From the NCBI GenBank assembly GCA_963924555.1, contig OZ004593.1:4708480-4772479 (forward strand): 64,000 nucleotides of DNA. The letters are read 5' to 3'. Of this stretch, positions 40,129 to 52,365 are shown one piece after another. The position numbers and the translations under genes are program-made. Under the pieces are notes generated by a model. That model saw only the letters and a program-made list of their open reading frames with translations. It was not told the DNA's origin and did no database searches. This stretch comes from Crambe crambe. Taxonomy: Eukaryota > Porifera > Demospongiae > Poecilosclerida > Crambeidae. The stretch's first letter is position 1; every line of letters starts with the position of its first letter.

Positions 40129-40262
40129 CCATGAATATTTGTGGCCAATTCTCTTCATTAACCTCATATTCATAGTATTTGAACCTCTTACAAACTATGA
40201 GATGCCTCAGGTATTCACGTGTACTCATCTCCTCACAAAATTGTTTTCTCCTGATATAATCA
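40058..40262 (-). other. possible orphan exon or gene relic A
   Basis: The minus strand is open for 67 codons after an acceptor-like TTCTCATGTCAG, then TGA. The reading contains DYIRRKQFCEEM, REYLRHLIVCKRFKYYEYEV and NEENWPQIFMEHNQN, with protein-like composition unlike the flanking frames. I do not recognise the family. No good donor precedes the stop, so it could be a terminal exon, a decayed exon or chance. Its 3' part is repeated at 39721-39765 by the tandem duplication. Confidence 0.3.
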
Positions 40263-40650
40263 CTGACATGAGAAGTGGCAAGTCATCAACAAGCTTTTTG
40301 GTTTTTATGAGACCAGGGTGTCACTGGTGAAAATTAGCCAGCTTTACTTGTAATGTTGTAATAGACCGAAGATGGTCAAAGCTATCGTCTTTAACAGCAT
40401 GCACTGAGGTATCATTGTGCTATCGAAGCCTACCTCATCACTTGTTTCCTCTCCTTCTTTCTATATGGTGTCCTCTCTAAGTTATACATCTTCAAACTAT
40501 AGCTGCTCTGTACATTAGCTATGCTTTCTTTCTTTTCTCACTATCATACTAAACTAACTCTGATGTAAAATCTTCTCTGTTATACAAAACACAACAGAAG
40601 CACAAACTATAGGCACTATACACTATAGCAGCACAAACTCCGTAATATTT

Positions 40651-40944
40651 CCTCTGCTCCCTCCCTTTTACCTAACTTAAGAGAACACATGGCCTCTGCT
40701 CCCTCCCTTTTACCTAACTTAAGAGAACACATGGCCTCTGCTCCCTCCCTTTTACCTAACTTAAGAGAACACATGGCCTCTGCTCCCTCCCTTTTACCTA
40801 ACTTAAGAGAACACATGGCCTCTGCTCCCTCCCTTTTACCTAACTTAAGAGAACACATGGCCTCTGCTCCCTCCCTTTTACCTAACTTAAGAGAACACAT
40901 GGCCTCTGCTCCCTCCCTTTTACCTAACTTAAGAGAACACATGG
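40651..40944. repeat. 42-bp minisatellite x7, near-perfect
   Basis: CCTCTGCTCCCTCCCTTTTA / CCTAACTTAAGAGAACACATGG starts at 40651 and recurs every 42 bp to 40903. Because 42 is a multiple of three and the unit lacks stops in some frames, both strands show repetitive open frames (14-residue units); these are not taken as genes. Confidence 0.95.
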
Positions 40945-40949
40945 TGGAA

Positions 40950-43162
40950 GGTAAGGTTTGACCTCTCCCTATTTTTATTTGCTAATGAAATTAAGTTAAT
41001 TGTATAGGTAGTCGCTAGAACAACTTGTGTGTAAAATAGTGTGTAGAGCAGCTTAATTATTATAGCAGAAGCTCTCAAGGTAAACCCCAAAGCAGAAGCA
41101 AAGCAGAGCAGAGGTGAGCTGAGCAATATGCTGTTCTAGTCACTGATGTTTAGCTATTGGCACACCAGACATATTCTTGTTTTATTGTTTTGTTATTTTT
41201 GTTGTTTTTTTTCTAATCAAAGCTTGGATAGCTAGATAATAGTACTTCATTTTCATCCCATTTTTTTTTCTTTCTTTCGTACCTGAACTCCATAAGTTTG
41301 TAAGTTAAGCAGCTATGGCATGGTTTCCAGGTTATTCAAAGTCTGCAGACCATATCATTGTCACTCAAGGGTCGTTTATTCAGTTATATAAACACAATAT
41401 TAGCCAGTGCAGGCTTCATTGCCGGAAATCAGCAGCTAATAATTAATACTTTATGGAGGAAGCATAGAAATAGCGGAAACACTTAATTACTGCGCTCCTA
41501 TGATTATCACCCCTTCTCCCCTTTTTGGTTCTGCATAGGCCAGGTGGTGTTCTACCTACCTAGGTGTGAAATTAATCATCACTCCTCAGACCCTCTCTCC
41601 TTTCCCTTCCGGCTCTTACATAACGAGTTCTATTTGCCCTGATTTTTCCCTATTGATTCCGAGTGTCTCCCTCAAGTACTGAATCAAGGAGCTTGTATCA
41701 CAGTGTGTATGTAGCTATGGGATGTACGTATGTAGGTGTTCTACTGGTGATAATCGGTTTGAACGTTTATTTTTGTTTTTTAGAAAAGACTTTACACTCA
41801 GAAGGTTAGCTTGTTATAGAAAGAATTTTGATGTTTGTTGTTGTTTTGTTGTTTTTGTTTACCTTTGCTGCCTAAGTATCATAGTATGTTATGTATGTAG
41901 CTATAACTCTCTGCTGCTGCTAAACTTGCAGCCATTTTAATCAGAACACAAAGAATCTACTTCTAGCTTTAAGAAAAGCTTGCACACTATTACAACAAAA
42001 TAATCCTGGAGCCTTGGCCTCTGGTTGGGTCACATTCAATAGCTAACTTCTTCTGACAACCAACGATCATACTTTTCAGGAACCAACCATTATACTTTTC
42101 GGCAAACGTTATACTTTTTCGGCAGTCAACCATCAGCCATCAGTGGGCCTAACTCCTAACATTCGATAACCATGCCTCGACCAACCCTCATAATTATTCT
42201 TCAGCTAACTTCAATTCAGCTTCCACAAACTTCCTGCTATTATTAGTCCGAGGCAGCATTGTCTTCCTCTATCAGTGGGATAATTGAATTAAGTCAATCC
42301 CTCCCATAGGTATTGTACTCTCATTTAACCTGGATTGATAACATTCCACCGTCTGTAGGGACTGGAATCTAGACTTTATTTGGAAGTTAAGACATTCTGG
42401 AATATGTCATGGCTGTAATAGAGAGAGCCTACTTTTTTTAAATTATTGTTGTTGTTATTGTTGTTTATTAAAACTTCATTTGATTAATTCACATGATGTA
42501 ACATAATAGCACAATTATTTGACTTGCTACATGACTGCAATATAGCATGGTTTTGTCCTTTAGAGAAAGTGGGGAGGTCTATATACATAAGCAACTCAAC
42601 CTTAATTTGCTAATGTTACAAATAATTCATGTAATAAATCTCCCTCTGTTAAATTAATTTTGTATAGCTTGTAATAACATTTTACACATTTCATTGTAAA
42701 TGATTTTCTGTAAATGAGAATAAGTGTACAAAGCACCTGATACCTTTGACTATCACACTTATTACATTTTGCGGGATTTATTCAAATTCAAGAAAAAATG
42801 TAACCTCCATGGCACCACTATATGGTTTTCTGATTTGGATACTTGAAACATGAAAAGGATGAAAGACTTCCATAACCATAATAATGCATTAGCCCCTTAA
42901 GGGTATCTATTCCACTATGAGCGTGTATATACATACTGGGGTCAAAGTGCATGGGGATTAAACATGCATAGCATCAATCCTGACACTTATAATTTAAGCA
43001 CCTTAATCTTACGTAGGTTTTTGCATGGACGTAAATTAGATTGGTGCATTATGGAATAATGGAACACATTTTACTTAGGAAAGTGAAGTGTTCTTCCATA
43101 GCTAGCTAATATGCCATACTGGATTAGTGCAGTTGCTGTTTAACACAAAAGGGCAAGGCTTT

Positions 43163-43194
<32 letters not shown>

Positions 43195-44815
43195 CCTGTT
43201 GTGCCTGCATGTGTGTGCATATGTGTACATGTGGGCCACATAGACACACCTGGTGTACCCAACACAAACCACTTCCACATCACTGTGGCCTCTAACAAGA
43301 TAGTCCAGACCACTCTATTGATTGGGCCCATATCTGTGGTCATTTCATCTCATAGCCATTGGTGGGTGAATTTGAGGCCCCTGCCCTAGTTACTGGGAGC
43401 CCTATTGTGTATAACAATAGCTGTCCCCAGGGTAAATGAAGTGCAAGGATCACATGGAGGTCAGACAAAAGGTCAAAATGGACCGCATGCTCTTGGAATA
43501 TTTGTAGTCTACAGATCCTGTGTGCTCATGCACATTTTAAAACATCAGTCCTGTTTACTTTCTTCACAGTTGGCACATGCACCTGTATAATCGAGCCTAC
43601 GTGTTCTTTATCCATGCACCAGGTAAAGATAAACACCCTCGGAAATGATATTGTGAGCTTTGATCTTATTCAAACCAATTAAGATCGTCTAATGAGCCAT
43701 CCTGCTCTCCCAGCCTGCTGTATGTTGATGTGTCATGTGAGGCTTCAATAATGTGTCATGTGATTATCTAATTGGCTTCAACCTTAGAGTCTGATGTAGA
43801 GTCTGAAAGCTAGAGCATGAGTAATTAGACCACACACCCTGTCATGAAACCACCTCTTAAAACACATATCCATTCCACCACCCTAACAATGATTTGGATG
43901 TCTCACTCATTGATAGCACCATGCAGATTTGATCTGATGCTTCTGAGTATTAAATAGAGAGGGGTTTCATTAGGGAGGTTGAAATGGTACTGTTGGACAT
44001 GGTGTAGTTAATGGAGAGTTGATTTCAGTATAGAGGAAATTAATACTAGAATTCCCAGGGATTCTTATCTCCCTACTGGTGTTTGGAATTTGACTATGGA
44101 AGTTCTAGCAAAATGCGTGCATTCTGACCATTGGTATTTTAATCAAATTAAGTATTTCTCAAATATGTTATGATGAAATATTCCAGACTTCTCTGCGTGT
44201 TCTATAATGGTCGTTCTAAAATTCAAGTGTACTACTTAATCCTGATTGAGTCATGGAGAGCTAAAGTTGATTTCTGTCTGGGACTCATCATCTTAGTGGT
44301 TGAACACTAAACAAACACAGCTCACATCTGTAATACATCCAATAAATTTGCCCCACTAACCCAGGAGTACAAAGTCGTGGCATGAAACCACTGAAATTAG
44401 TACAGTAGCATACAGGCTTATGCACTTGGCAGTACTCCACAAAGCATCTGTGCTAAGTGTTAAGAATTAGTATCGGGTTTCAGGTCATTAGCAGGTTTGA
44501 AAAGATCTGGACATCCCACAGACGCTTCAAATCATTCAGATGCCTTCTTTGACCACCCGTGACCCGGCAGCTCTAACTCCCACAATTTCTTGTATTGGGT
44601 ACACATTGTTATCCATGCACAAGTGGTTTGCTTTGATGTGGCTGTTTTTGGTAGCTAGAGTGCAGATTGCCCGACTAATTACTAATGAGTTGGTAATAAA
44701 AGGTGCAATACCAATTGGTCAGGCTATCATCAAAGCGAGCCTTACTTAACTACCTGCATTGATCACCAGTTCATAGCCTTCATTACAACCTCACTTGCAT
44801 TCTACATCTCCAGCT
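40950..44815. other. no gene seen
   Basis: AT-rich DNA with scattered T-rich and GTT-rich tracts and one (GT)n at 43165-43194. Short open frames show no domain. Sequence at about 42590-42790 resembles 47220-47390, suggesting a diverged dispersed repeat. Confidence 0.5.
43165..43194. repeat. (GT)n microsatellite
   Basis: About 15 GT units, followed by degenerate TG-rich sequence. Confidence 0.93.
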
Positions 44816-44819
44816 TTAC

Positions 44820-44870
44820 CTGTATGTATGTATGTATGTATGTATGTATGTATGTATGTATGTATGTATG

Positions 44871-44900
<30 letters not shown>
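44820..44900. repeat. (TATG)n microsatellite
   Basis: About 20 uninterrupted tetranucleotide units. Confidence 0.95.
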
Positions 44901-44902
<2 letters not shown>

Positions 44903-44904
44903 AT

Positions 44905-46010
44905 ACAAGCTAGCTAGCCCTAGCCAATTCAAACTCCATCCTTTGTCACCAAGGGTTGGTAATGACCATTGGACATATATTGGCCCATGAACAACCAGAA
45001 TGACGTAATTGGCTATTGGATGTTCTTGTCTAATGTCCATGCTTGTATGTAAGTCACACTACATCACACCAAGACAGAAAGCTTATCCTCTGCTATACAC
45101 AATCTGAGCTCCTCTAGCTAGTGTTACAAGGGTCATAGAGTAAGCCTATTAAATCTCTTAGCTATAATAATGTATAGAAACCCTCCTGAGCTTTATACAC
45201 GAAAATGATTTTTTTTGGTAAGCTGTTATGGTGCTTATCAAGTGCTTTTTGCATCCCCATTTAAAGTTAATGTACAGTGTAGGTGGTGGAAGCGCTGCAG
45301 CTTTGTAGATCAATATGAACACATACTCTAGTAAAGAATCATCACTCAAACATGCACCATAATTACCTAGCCTTTTTGACCACTTGTTTAGGTATAGAGA
45401 TTGTCTATCATCTATATAATATTATGGTTATGGAATGGTTGCAGGAACATGGTTGCTGCTAGAACGTCTGGCATTGTTTGCAACCAATGTGGTTACTACA
45501 GCAATGCCACTACGTAGCATGGACCTGTATCTAGCTGTGGTGAGGTCTGAACGTAATGTGCCAATAATAATGGGAGGGCTGAGAGACTTTTGGTTATTTA
45601 TTTTTTTTTTCTGGCAGCAGTATATTAATTGTCAAATGGTAAGGGTCATCAGTGCAACTGGCTCTATTAGACTGCCCACACAATTGAGATTAAGTTCTAC
45701 TGTGTAGAAATAGGTAGGAACTGACTAACATTGGCCACATTGCTCTGAGCTGTAGTAGCTAAAGTCAGAACTGTGTGCACATATATTTGCTGTATCATGG
45801 TCCTATAAACAATGCTAATTAAATTATCCTAACTTATCAAGTATCCGCCTTCCTGTGGCTAGCCCTTACTATACTACAAGAAGACCATGTATACCGGGAA
45901 AAGTAACGCAAAAGTATAACTTAGTCTTACAGGATCGGCTACATAGCCATTAACATCGGATCTAACAATATGGCGATGGATGAGTGAAAATCATAATGCA
46001 GGTGAGGTAA
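44905..46010. other. no gene seen
   Basis: Unique-looking AT-rich sequence; the 90-codon plus-strand frame starting at 45435 has no recognisable domain or splice context. Confidence 0.45.
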
Positions 46011-46013
46011 TAA

Positions 46014-46199
46014 AGTGGAATCTCTCTTAGTGAACTCTCTATATTCAGGACGCAATACCAAAAAAAAAAATTCCTCCTTCCTTATTATTCAAGGAACCAA
46101 ACCATACCCTCTAAAGAGAGTGGAACCTCTCTTAGTATTCAGGACGCAATACCAAAAAGCTGATCCCAATGTGTCCACTATGATTAGAGAGGTTCCACT
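46014..46199. mobile_element. CAGTGGAACC-family TIR element (diverged)
   Basis: Left end AGTGGAATCTCTCTTAGT and right end TTAGAGAGGTTCCACT are inverted copies with a mismatch. Inside, GTGGAACCTCTCTTAGTATT / CAGGACGCAATACCAAAAA is duplicated. The termini match the MITE at 60125-60289. Confidence 0.65.
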
Positions 46200-46695
46200 A
46201 TATTGTGGGGATCCGAAACCAGTTACTGTCTCTATTATGCTTGTAGTATTAAACTGTCATCTGACATGGACTGCTAAAATTCATTTTTCAATTCCTTCAG
46301 CTTCCATCTAGAGTTGTAGCAGCTGTCTTAATGCATTTCCGTGGTCATTTTAATACAAGAACCGGATGTGTCAGTGTTCTATAGCTACCTGTGTAACTTC
46401 ACAACCATGTACAAACCTTTTCCCCCTACTCACCTGGCATGCTTGTGGTGGTATTTGAATCATAATTATTCACAGCATAACTCAATTTTATGGCACCCTC
46501 TGGGGGCAGTCATTAACCATTTCAGTTATTATACCTCCAAGACTTGATGCAATTTAGTCTCTGTGTTATTATAAGCTTGTCAAAATATTTAGTGATGTGA
46601 ATTATCATACTGCACTTACACATCATCATGTACACTTCAATACATACAGGTTTGAAGTAGCTATGTTAATTAATTCAAAATGGATTGGACCATAG

Positions 46696-47151
46696 CAGGG
46701 GGGGGGGGGGGGGGGGGGGGGTCGGACAAGGTCAATTATTGCTGAGTAGGCACTTTTTGTTCACATAGAATTTCAATACATTTTTTGAAGTTGCTATTCC
46801 TCGAGATGTGTACGCTTTGAACGGACTTGAATTGGACTGTAGATAGATCTAACAGGTAGATTTCTGAAAATCGACTGAACCCAATCCATCCCCGTCCCGT
46901 TTTGGAGATTCAGAAAAAGGTTAATTGCTAACTGTATTTCAAAGCCCAGCTAAAACTGGTTTGCTTTCTAGCAACTAGCTTACTAAATCTTTCTTGTGCC
47001 CAGGTAAAATCATCTACAAACGCGTAAAGCTGGAGAAACAGCCTATCAAACATCAGATTAATTACATTCCAACCATTCTTTACTGCGCGTCTATTCTTGC
47101 AAAGCTTTGCAAGCCAATTTCACGAAAAGCTTGTCCGACCCCCCCCCCCCG
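46696..47151. mobile_element. hAT-like MITE, copy 1
   Basis: The element starts CAGGGGG(n)TCGGACAAG and ends CTTGTCCGACCCCC(n)G, a terminal inverted repeat extended by homopolymers. It is flanked by GACCATAG (46688-46695) and GATCATAG (47152-47159), an 8-bp duplication with one mismatch. CA-GGGG ends plus an 8-bp target duplication are typical of hAT elements. The interior is non-coding. Confidence 0.75.
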
Positions 47152-47159
47152 GATCATAG

Positions 47160-48850
47160 TATGAAATATGTAAAACTGCTATGATAAGGTTTGTCCTTTC
47201 CATAATCTTGAGATGATACCAATATTTCATGTTAAAAATAATTCATGTGATAAATGTTCGTGTGTTCAAGTTAAAATCGATTTCATACAATACAGTTATA
47301 GAGCTTGTAATAAGCTCTAATACTGATTACACATTATTTTTTGTTGTAAATAATTTTCGTACACTAATAAGCAAAGTAGGGTAATTAACGTATGGTATGG
47401 GTCTTTCTTATGTATTTTGTAATAGTTGGACTCTGCATGAAGAGGGTGAGGAGCTGTTTCACAGTTTCCACACTCAAATCACTCAGACAAGTTCTTATTT
47501 GATTACATGGGCAGAGTATAAATTATAATTTTAACTACCAATAGATCTCTAATTAAGTAGGAACTGCAGTGGTTGGCCTTCACCCTCAAACACTTGTTCC
47601 AGGATAGTATCCCAGGTTATTGGGCACCAGCATCTAAATGTGGTGTTGTTCTAGATTTAATCAGAGGTCACATGTAGATTCAATCCCAGGACACCTCTGA
47701 ACTATTAAATAAATATTTAAGGGTTGGATGATCATGATCGGTTAGGGTTGCTAACTCATAATTTCATGCTTTTTCCCCTCAGTTTTCACTTTTCTTGAAA
47801 AATTATTCGTACATTATTAATGAGGGTTGTCAATCCATCAGGCCTTGGTAACCAGTTAGGGCTACAGTACCCACCTACCTCTTGCAATTGCTTAATTACA
47901 GGCCCAGAGTAAGCTTAATAACTATAGCACGCAAAGTGTGCCATTTAGGGGGTTGCTTCCCCTTGGAAAATTTGACTTTTAGATCCCCTAACTTGATTGC
48001 ATCTGGTGCAATCTGAGAGGCACACTGAATGAAAGTCAGAAACCTTGTCAGTATGACAACTCATCATTTTATTGCATGCAATTCACCCACACATACCATC
48101 CATAATTATTGGTCCAACCCTGCCCTGCCTGACTGCTTCCTCCGATCCTGACATTAAGGGTTTAAATAAACCATTATATTGTCCTGTTGCACATGCACAA
48201 CAAGGCAACAAGGCAATCAGTTGGGGATCCACAATATATATATGTATATCCAGGGCCCAAAGTTTTGGAAACTTGTAAAATGCACGCTTATTCGACACAT
48301 TTTGTTAGCATATTATTTCATCCTTATATTTTCTTGAAGCCATAATGCATAATATGATCCTGCCAGCCGGATATAGATTGCATGTGCTAAAATATTAATT
48401 ACGCCTTAAAATTAATGATCCTTACCAGCTGAACAAGTACAGGCTTACTGCAGCGGGGCTTATTGCAACAGGGCATTGAACTTTATGAGCTCTAGTATTA
48501 AGGAATGGAATGATACGCAGATAGCAGATAGTATAACTACCCTTGGTGTATGTAACTTGGGCAGCTATAATGGTGAAGACATTAGGAATAATGCAATCTA
48601 CTTCCAAATAGCTGATAACCATGTGAAGACATTAGTAATAATTGGGTGGGACTTCCTCCTTGGTTGTTGCGCTAACAGGTTAGTATGTGGTGGGGGTATT
48701 ATCATAATTTATATAGTCAGATACCAATGAGGGGGGTGGGTCTCTGTCTTCCACACTACTCAATTTCTTCCAAAGTTTGAATGGTGTGCATGAATTGTCT
48801 TCGGTAGTTTATGCATTGTTAATCCAATTATCAGATTCTAGTACTAGCCT
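47160..48850. other. no gene seen
   Basis: AT-rich sequence with no supported gene. A short (TA)n-like stretch lies near 48234-48244. Confidence 0.5.
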
Positions 48851-48857
48851 TTGTTAA

Positions 48858-49185
48858 CTTGCCCACCAATGGGAAGCAATGGCCTCCCTCTGCCTGTTAT
48901 CTTGCCCACCAATGGGGGAGCAATGGCCTCCCTCTGCCTGTTAACTTGCCCACCAATGGGAAGCAATGGCCTCCCTCTGCCTGTTATCTTGCCCACCAAT
49001 GGGGGAGCAATGGCCTCCCTCTGCCTGTTAACTTGCCCACCAATGGGAAGCAATGGCCTCCCTCTGCCTGCTATCTTGCCCATCAATTGGGGGGGGGGGG
49101 GGGGGGGGGGGGAGCAATGGCCTCCCTCTGCCTGTTATCTTGCCCACCAATGGGGAGCAATGGCTTCCCTCTGCCTGCTATCTAC
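48858..49185. repeat. minisatellite of alternating 43/44-bp units
   Basis: CTTGCCCACCAATGGG(A/GG)AGCAATGGCCTCCCTCTGCC repeats about seven times. TTAAC...GGGAAGC and TTATC...GGGGGAGC variants alternate, so the duplicating unit is an 87-bp dimer. One copy carries a G homopolymer of about 23 (49089-49111). Open frames on both strands are repeat artefacts. Confidence 0.92.
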
Positions 49186-49752
49186 AGAGAATGGAAATTA
49201 GTGTGTGGTGGTCCTTCATAGCAATAGAGCTGGACCAGGAGATAGGGTGATATTTAGAGTGTTGATATATAGGGGGGATAGGCACATACCTGTTCATTAT
49301 TATTATTTTAGAAGGTCCATCAATCCAGTTTCCTAACATTCACTGCTAGTATTTGTAGAGTATACTAAGTTGATTACTATTTTGCATTAATATCATGAAT
49401 TGATTTTCTTACAAGGAATTCTGTCAAAAGAGATTATAGTGAACCACATGATACTTTTTCAGCAGACAGAACCTGTAGCTATATTAGGGAAGAATAATAT
49501 TACAGAGGATTTCACTATCTTTGCAACTGCAAAAAGCCAGTCACATGATCAATATGAGGAATCTGACCAATAGTAAGTTTGACTTCAATCCTCTGTATTA
49601 TGGCTTGTGGTCTGCAATGCAATACCTAAAGATTTTCCCTTCCATCATTATCTTCTCCAGTCAGCAGTCACCATGCAATCATGTGGCTCTGTGGTGTAGT
49701 GGCTAGATCACCAGCCTGGTGGAGCATGCCATTATCTCTATAAGAGTAACTT

Positions 49753-49893
49753 GTAAGTGTGGTTATGTGGAGCCTGAGGTTGAATGAGGAAACCAGGGTG
49801 TAAGTGTGGCTATGTGGTGCCTGAGGTTGAATGAGGAAACCAGGGTGTAAGTGTGGTTATGTGGAGCCTGAGGTTGAATGAGGTACAAGACCT
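49753..49893. repeat. 47-bp tandem repeat x3
   Basis: GTAAGTGTGGTTATGTGGAG / CCTGAGGTTGAATGAGGAAACCAGGGT at 49753, 49800 and 49847. Confidence 0.92.
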
Positions 49894-49996
49894 CTGTGGA
49901 ATCCTGGCATAGACCAAGTGGGTCTGAGGTTGGTCATGAGATGATGTAGTAGGCAGACATCCCGTCCCATCAGGACCTATCTTTGTCTAATCAGTG

Positions 49997-50271
49997 CCAT
50001 TCCTCAAGGTTTGTACCTTTGTGAGCAGACCCAACCTGGACTGTAGATAAATCTAATAGGTTGCTGAAAAGCGAATGATCCCCATCCTGTTTTGGAGCTT
50101 CAGAAAAAGGTCAATTGCTACCTGAATTTCAAAGCCCAGCTAATTAAAAAACTGGTTTGCTTATTTCAGGGTGGTTCGAGACATTGGCAAGATCCAGAGT
50201 GGTCCTTTAAAATATACTGAAAGTCTATGTGCCTATTCAATAATTGAGAGGATATGTATCCGACCCCCCTG
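49997..50271. mobile_element. hAT-like MITE, copy 2 (5'-truncated or diverged)
   Basis: It shares TGGACTGTAGATARATCTAA, TTTTGGAG-TTCAGAAAAAGG and TTTCAAAGCCCAGCTAA blocks with the interior of 46696-47151 and ends CCGACCCCCCTG, a canonical hAT-style right end. The left terminal repeat is not recognisable. Confidence 0.65.
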
Positions 50272-51031
50272 GAGCTAGGCCACCTCTGCCATTATCTCTC
50301 CCTTAATCTATTAAGGTCACTCATATCTCTCTTAGCCAGTCACTTGCTCCTGCCCCAGAGGTAAGCAGACTTAACTCTTATTGAGGCTATTGAATCTTGT
50401 TTATGCTTTTGACGATCCTTACCTAAATTTCTAATTCGGTGCATGTGTATAACACATAATGATACTGTGTACAATCAGTGATTTTCTCCTTGCCAGATAA
50501 TCCTCCATCATGAGCATCATAATGTTGCTGCTTTTTTTAAAACTATAGCAAAAATTGTATTCAAAACTAAGTGGGTATGAATCTGCATGATCTGTATAAT
50601 GTGTGATAAAATTGGACCAATTTTTGAAGTTTCAAAAATTTCCAGCCTACAATAGTGAGCTTTAGTGAACTGTGCATAGAGGCTGACTCTTTCATAAGCT
50701 TGAGTGCATGAACTGTCTCTACATAATGTTGGCATTGAGCTATAGGTTAGAATTGAAGTTGGTGTGAATATCCAGCAAGTGCCAGAGCTACATAAAGAAC
50801 ACAGCAATTGCCAGTGCTATTATAAAGGACTACAGTTATAATCAGCATGTCCTGTAAATCCCATGGAATAAGAGGCCAAATCATGTATACTATCCCTATA
50901 GAGTGATTCTATTATACGATGCCATAGCTAGTTACATTATATAAAGGACACATCAGCTATTGCCAGTGCTGCTATTGCCACAGTGCTATATAAAGGATTA
51001 TTGCCAGTGCTATAATTATAAAAGACACAGT

Positions 51032-51475
51032 TATCAGAGAGTGCGGTAACTCTCTATGTAGGGATGACTTGGACGCCGCCTATAGACTAATACAAAAGTG
51101 AAATTCTAGTTCCCCCACTTAGACCTTACAAAAGCTATTGTGAATGATTATCCAGCCTACTAGAGCGTACTACAATGTGCAGACCAAGTTTCAGCTTACC
51201 GTTTCAGAAATACGGCAAGCAGGGATTCTTCTTCTCTATCAGAGAGTGCGGTAGCACTCTATGTAGGGATGACTCGGACGGCCGCGCGCGCCGCCTATAG
51301 ACTAATACTAAAGTGAAATTCTAGTTCCCCCACTTAGACCTAACAAAAGCTACTGTGAATGATTATCCAGCCTACTAGAGCCTACTACAATGTGCAGACC
51401 AAGTTTCAGGACCAGGGAGCTTACCGTTTCAGAAATACGGCAAGCAGGTAAATCGCTGGATTCTTCTTCTTCTCT
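51032..51475. repeat. tandem duplication of a hairpin-rich unit (205 bp spacing)
   Basis: Two units start TATCAGAGAGTGCGGTA at 51032 and 51237 and share the rest (CCCCCACTTAGACCT, GATTATCCAGCCTACTAGAG, CTTACCGTTTCAGAAATACG). Each begins with an AGAGAGT...ACTCTCT-type hairpin and ends with a CTTACCGT...ACGGCAAG hairpin. A related start recurs at 53633. It is followed by a short (ATT)n. Confidence 0.85.
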
Positions 51476-52010
51476 ATTATTATTATTATTATTATTCTTA
51501 GACAACCATATCTCTCGAACCACTCAAGCTACAGCTATGATTTCTGGATAAATCCACTCCAAATTCTACCAACTACGATCTTTTCTACTCGTTGATCCTC
51601 GAAAGAATCGATGAAAAAGGAGACGCTACGGAGCACAGCACTCGACTAATTCAATTAGTGGAAGCCATCTTTTCTATAATACGCATGCGCATGTATTTGA
51701 TATCCAATTATTTGAAATTATAATATTACTCAGCTATCTCTAGCTAGCTAGCTAGATAATGACGATAGACTACTGTATCAACTCGGGGATTTAGATTCAC
51801 TAATCCATCTACCGATAGACTCTATTTTAGCATCTTCGACCTCCAAGTATAGCTCAACAATAACACAACACCTTGACTCGTTGAATCATTGGGCTGGTAT
51901 GCTATTGGAGAACTATTCTTCTTTCATCTGTCCCTGCATACACATAGAAGAATGAACTCTATACATAGCTAAAACCTTAAAAGAGAGGGAAAAAAGACCA
52001 GGAATAAGTA

Positions 52011-52307
52011 AGGGAAAAAGCATTTTATGAAATGAAAAAAGATGTAGGGATGACCACTGCTCAAAAAAGTAAGGAAACAAGAAGGATGGGAATGGGATCA
52101 ATCTTTGTTCTGTATATCCAGTCAACAATCCCTACATATATGTTGGGTAGCTTCAGATTATAGTGTAGTAATGTACGTATATGTAGGGATTGTTGGCTGG
52201 ATATACAGAACAAAGATTGATCCCATTTCCATCCTTCTTGTTTCCTTACTTTTTTTAGCAGTGGTTATCCCTACATCTTTTTTCATTTCACGAAATGCTT
52301 TTTCCCT
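52011..52307. mobile_element. long inverted repeat (hairpin element), about 130-bp arms
   Basis: AGGGAAAAAGCATTTYRTGA at the left pairs with TCACGAAATGCTTTTTCCCT at the right, and the arms stay near-complementary through TGGGATCAATCTTTGTTCTG to a loop of about 38 bp near 52142-52178. No coding content; the superfamily is not clear. Confidence 0.8.
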
Positions 52308-52365
52308 CATGCCCAGTGCTATAATTATGAAATTATGAAGGACACAGTTATGTAGAGTAGATTTT

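Noticed and set aside
43161..43389. Overlapping plus and minus frames after a (GT)n run
   Set aside because: Part of each is microsatellite translation; the remainder shows no domain or splice evidence.
46341..46547. 68-codon plus-strand frame with hydrophobic residues
   Set aside because: No splice context, homologous motif or biased codon use; expected by chance in AT-rich DNA.
49681..49740. tRNA-like A-box sequence (GTGGTGTAGTGGCTAGA)
   Set aside because: No matching B-box at tRNA spacing and no cloverleaf; at most a tRNA-derived SINE head. Similar TGGTATAATGGTTAGACC at 54843 also fails as a tRNA.
52245..52275. TAGGGATAAC resembling the start of the I-SceI homing site
   Set aside because: Only the first 10 of 18 bases match and no homing endonuclease gene is present; it is part of the local TAGGGAT repeat word.
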